From Desulfobulbaceae bacterium (GTDB lineage Bacteria > Desulfobacterota > Desulfobulbia > Desulfobulbales > SURF-16): DNA of 5,800 nucleotides. The notes beneath the pieces were generated by a model. It did no database searches, was not told where the DNA came from, and was given only the letters and a program-made list of their open reading frames with translations. Positions 5,762 through 5,800 of the stretch are shown piece after piece. The position numbers were made by a program, and so were the translations under genes. Numbering within the stretch: the stretch's first letter is position 1; the number at the start of each line of letters is the position of its first letter. The DNA lies in contig JANTFJ010000182.1 in assembly GCA_024763495.1 (NCBI GenBank), positions 1 through 5,800 of the forward strand, given 5' to 3'.

Positions 5762-5800
5762 GTAAGCGTTTCAGGGATGCCGCCATGTGCCCGTTTCAAC
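5762..5800 (+). repeat. Partial dispersed palindromic repeat, copy 2 (cut by window end)
   Basis: The last 39 bases start with GTAAGCG and resemble both arms of the 31-139 palindrome. Over the first 29 bases 24 match the left arm (shared blocks TTCAGGG and GCCGCCATG). Compared with the reverse complement of the right arm, 27 of 39 match without any gap, including both ends (GTAAGCG and TTCAAC), and most differences are transitions. Similarity stops at GTAAG on the outer side, apart from a CT shared with the left arm, which defines the element boundary. The second half should lie just beyond the window. Confidence 0.65.

Overview
The window is a compact block of six genes, all on the minus strand and therefore read right to left. 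It looks like a chromosomal segment of a Gram-negative bacterium of roughly average GC. LivHMGF-type transporters, the lipid-A-gene-like Gfo/Idh oxidoreductase and the repeat-rich intergenic DNA would fit a Desulfobacterota (deltaproteobacterial) lineage. That assignment is inference; there is no rRNA or other marker in the window.

Right part (5388-5800): no protein gene is supported. It holds an AT-rich leader for the operon, a 9-bp direct repeat spaced 32 bp apart (5475-5515), a degenerate 7-bp-period GAA repeat (5575-5609) beside a 12-bp AT palindrome (5610-5621), and at the very edge (5762-5800) the first half of a dispersed palindromic element.

Centre (1732-5387): a complete set of membrane and ATPase genes for a high-affinity branched-chain amino acid ABC importer, in the canonical order livH, livM, livG, livF. 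After a 62-nt gap between livH and livM, the genes overlap by a few bases (TAATG between livM and livG, 8 nt between livG and livF), so they are almost certainly co-transcribed and translationally coupled. The periplasmic substrate-binding protein (LivJ/LivK) is not in the window.

Left part (179-1735): directly coupled to livF through an ATGA overlap is a 165-residue, probably helical protein I do not recognise. After an 84-nt gap comes a Gfo/Idh/MocA-family NAD(P)-dependent sugar oxidoreductase, resembling the enzymes usually found with lipid A genes. Neither has an obvious part in amino acid uptake.

Extreme left (31-139): a 109-bp imperfect palindrome that folds almost end to end into one hairpin. 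Its arms are related in sequence and spacing to the partial element at the right edge, so two copies of one repeat family bracket the operon. This is the least ordinary structure in the window.
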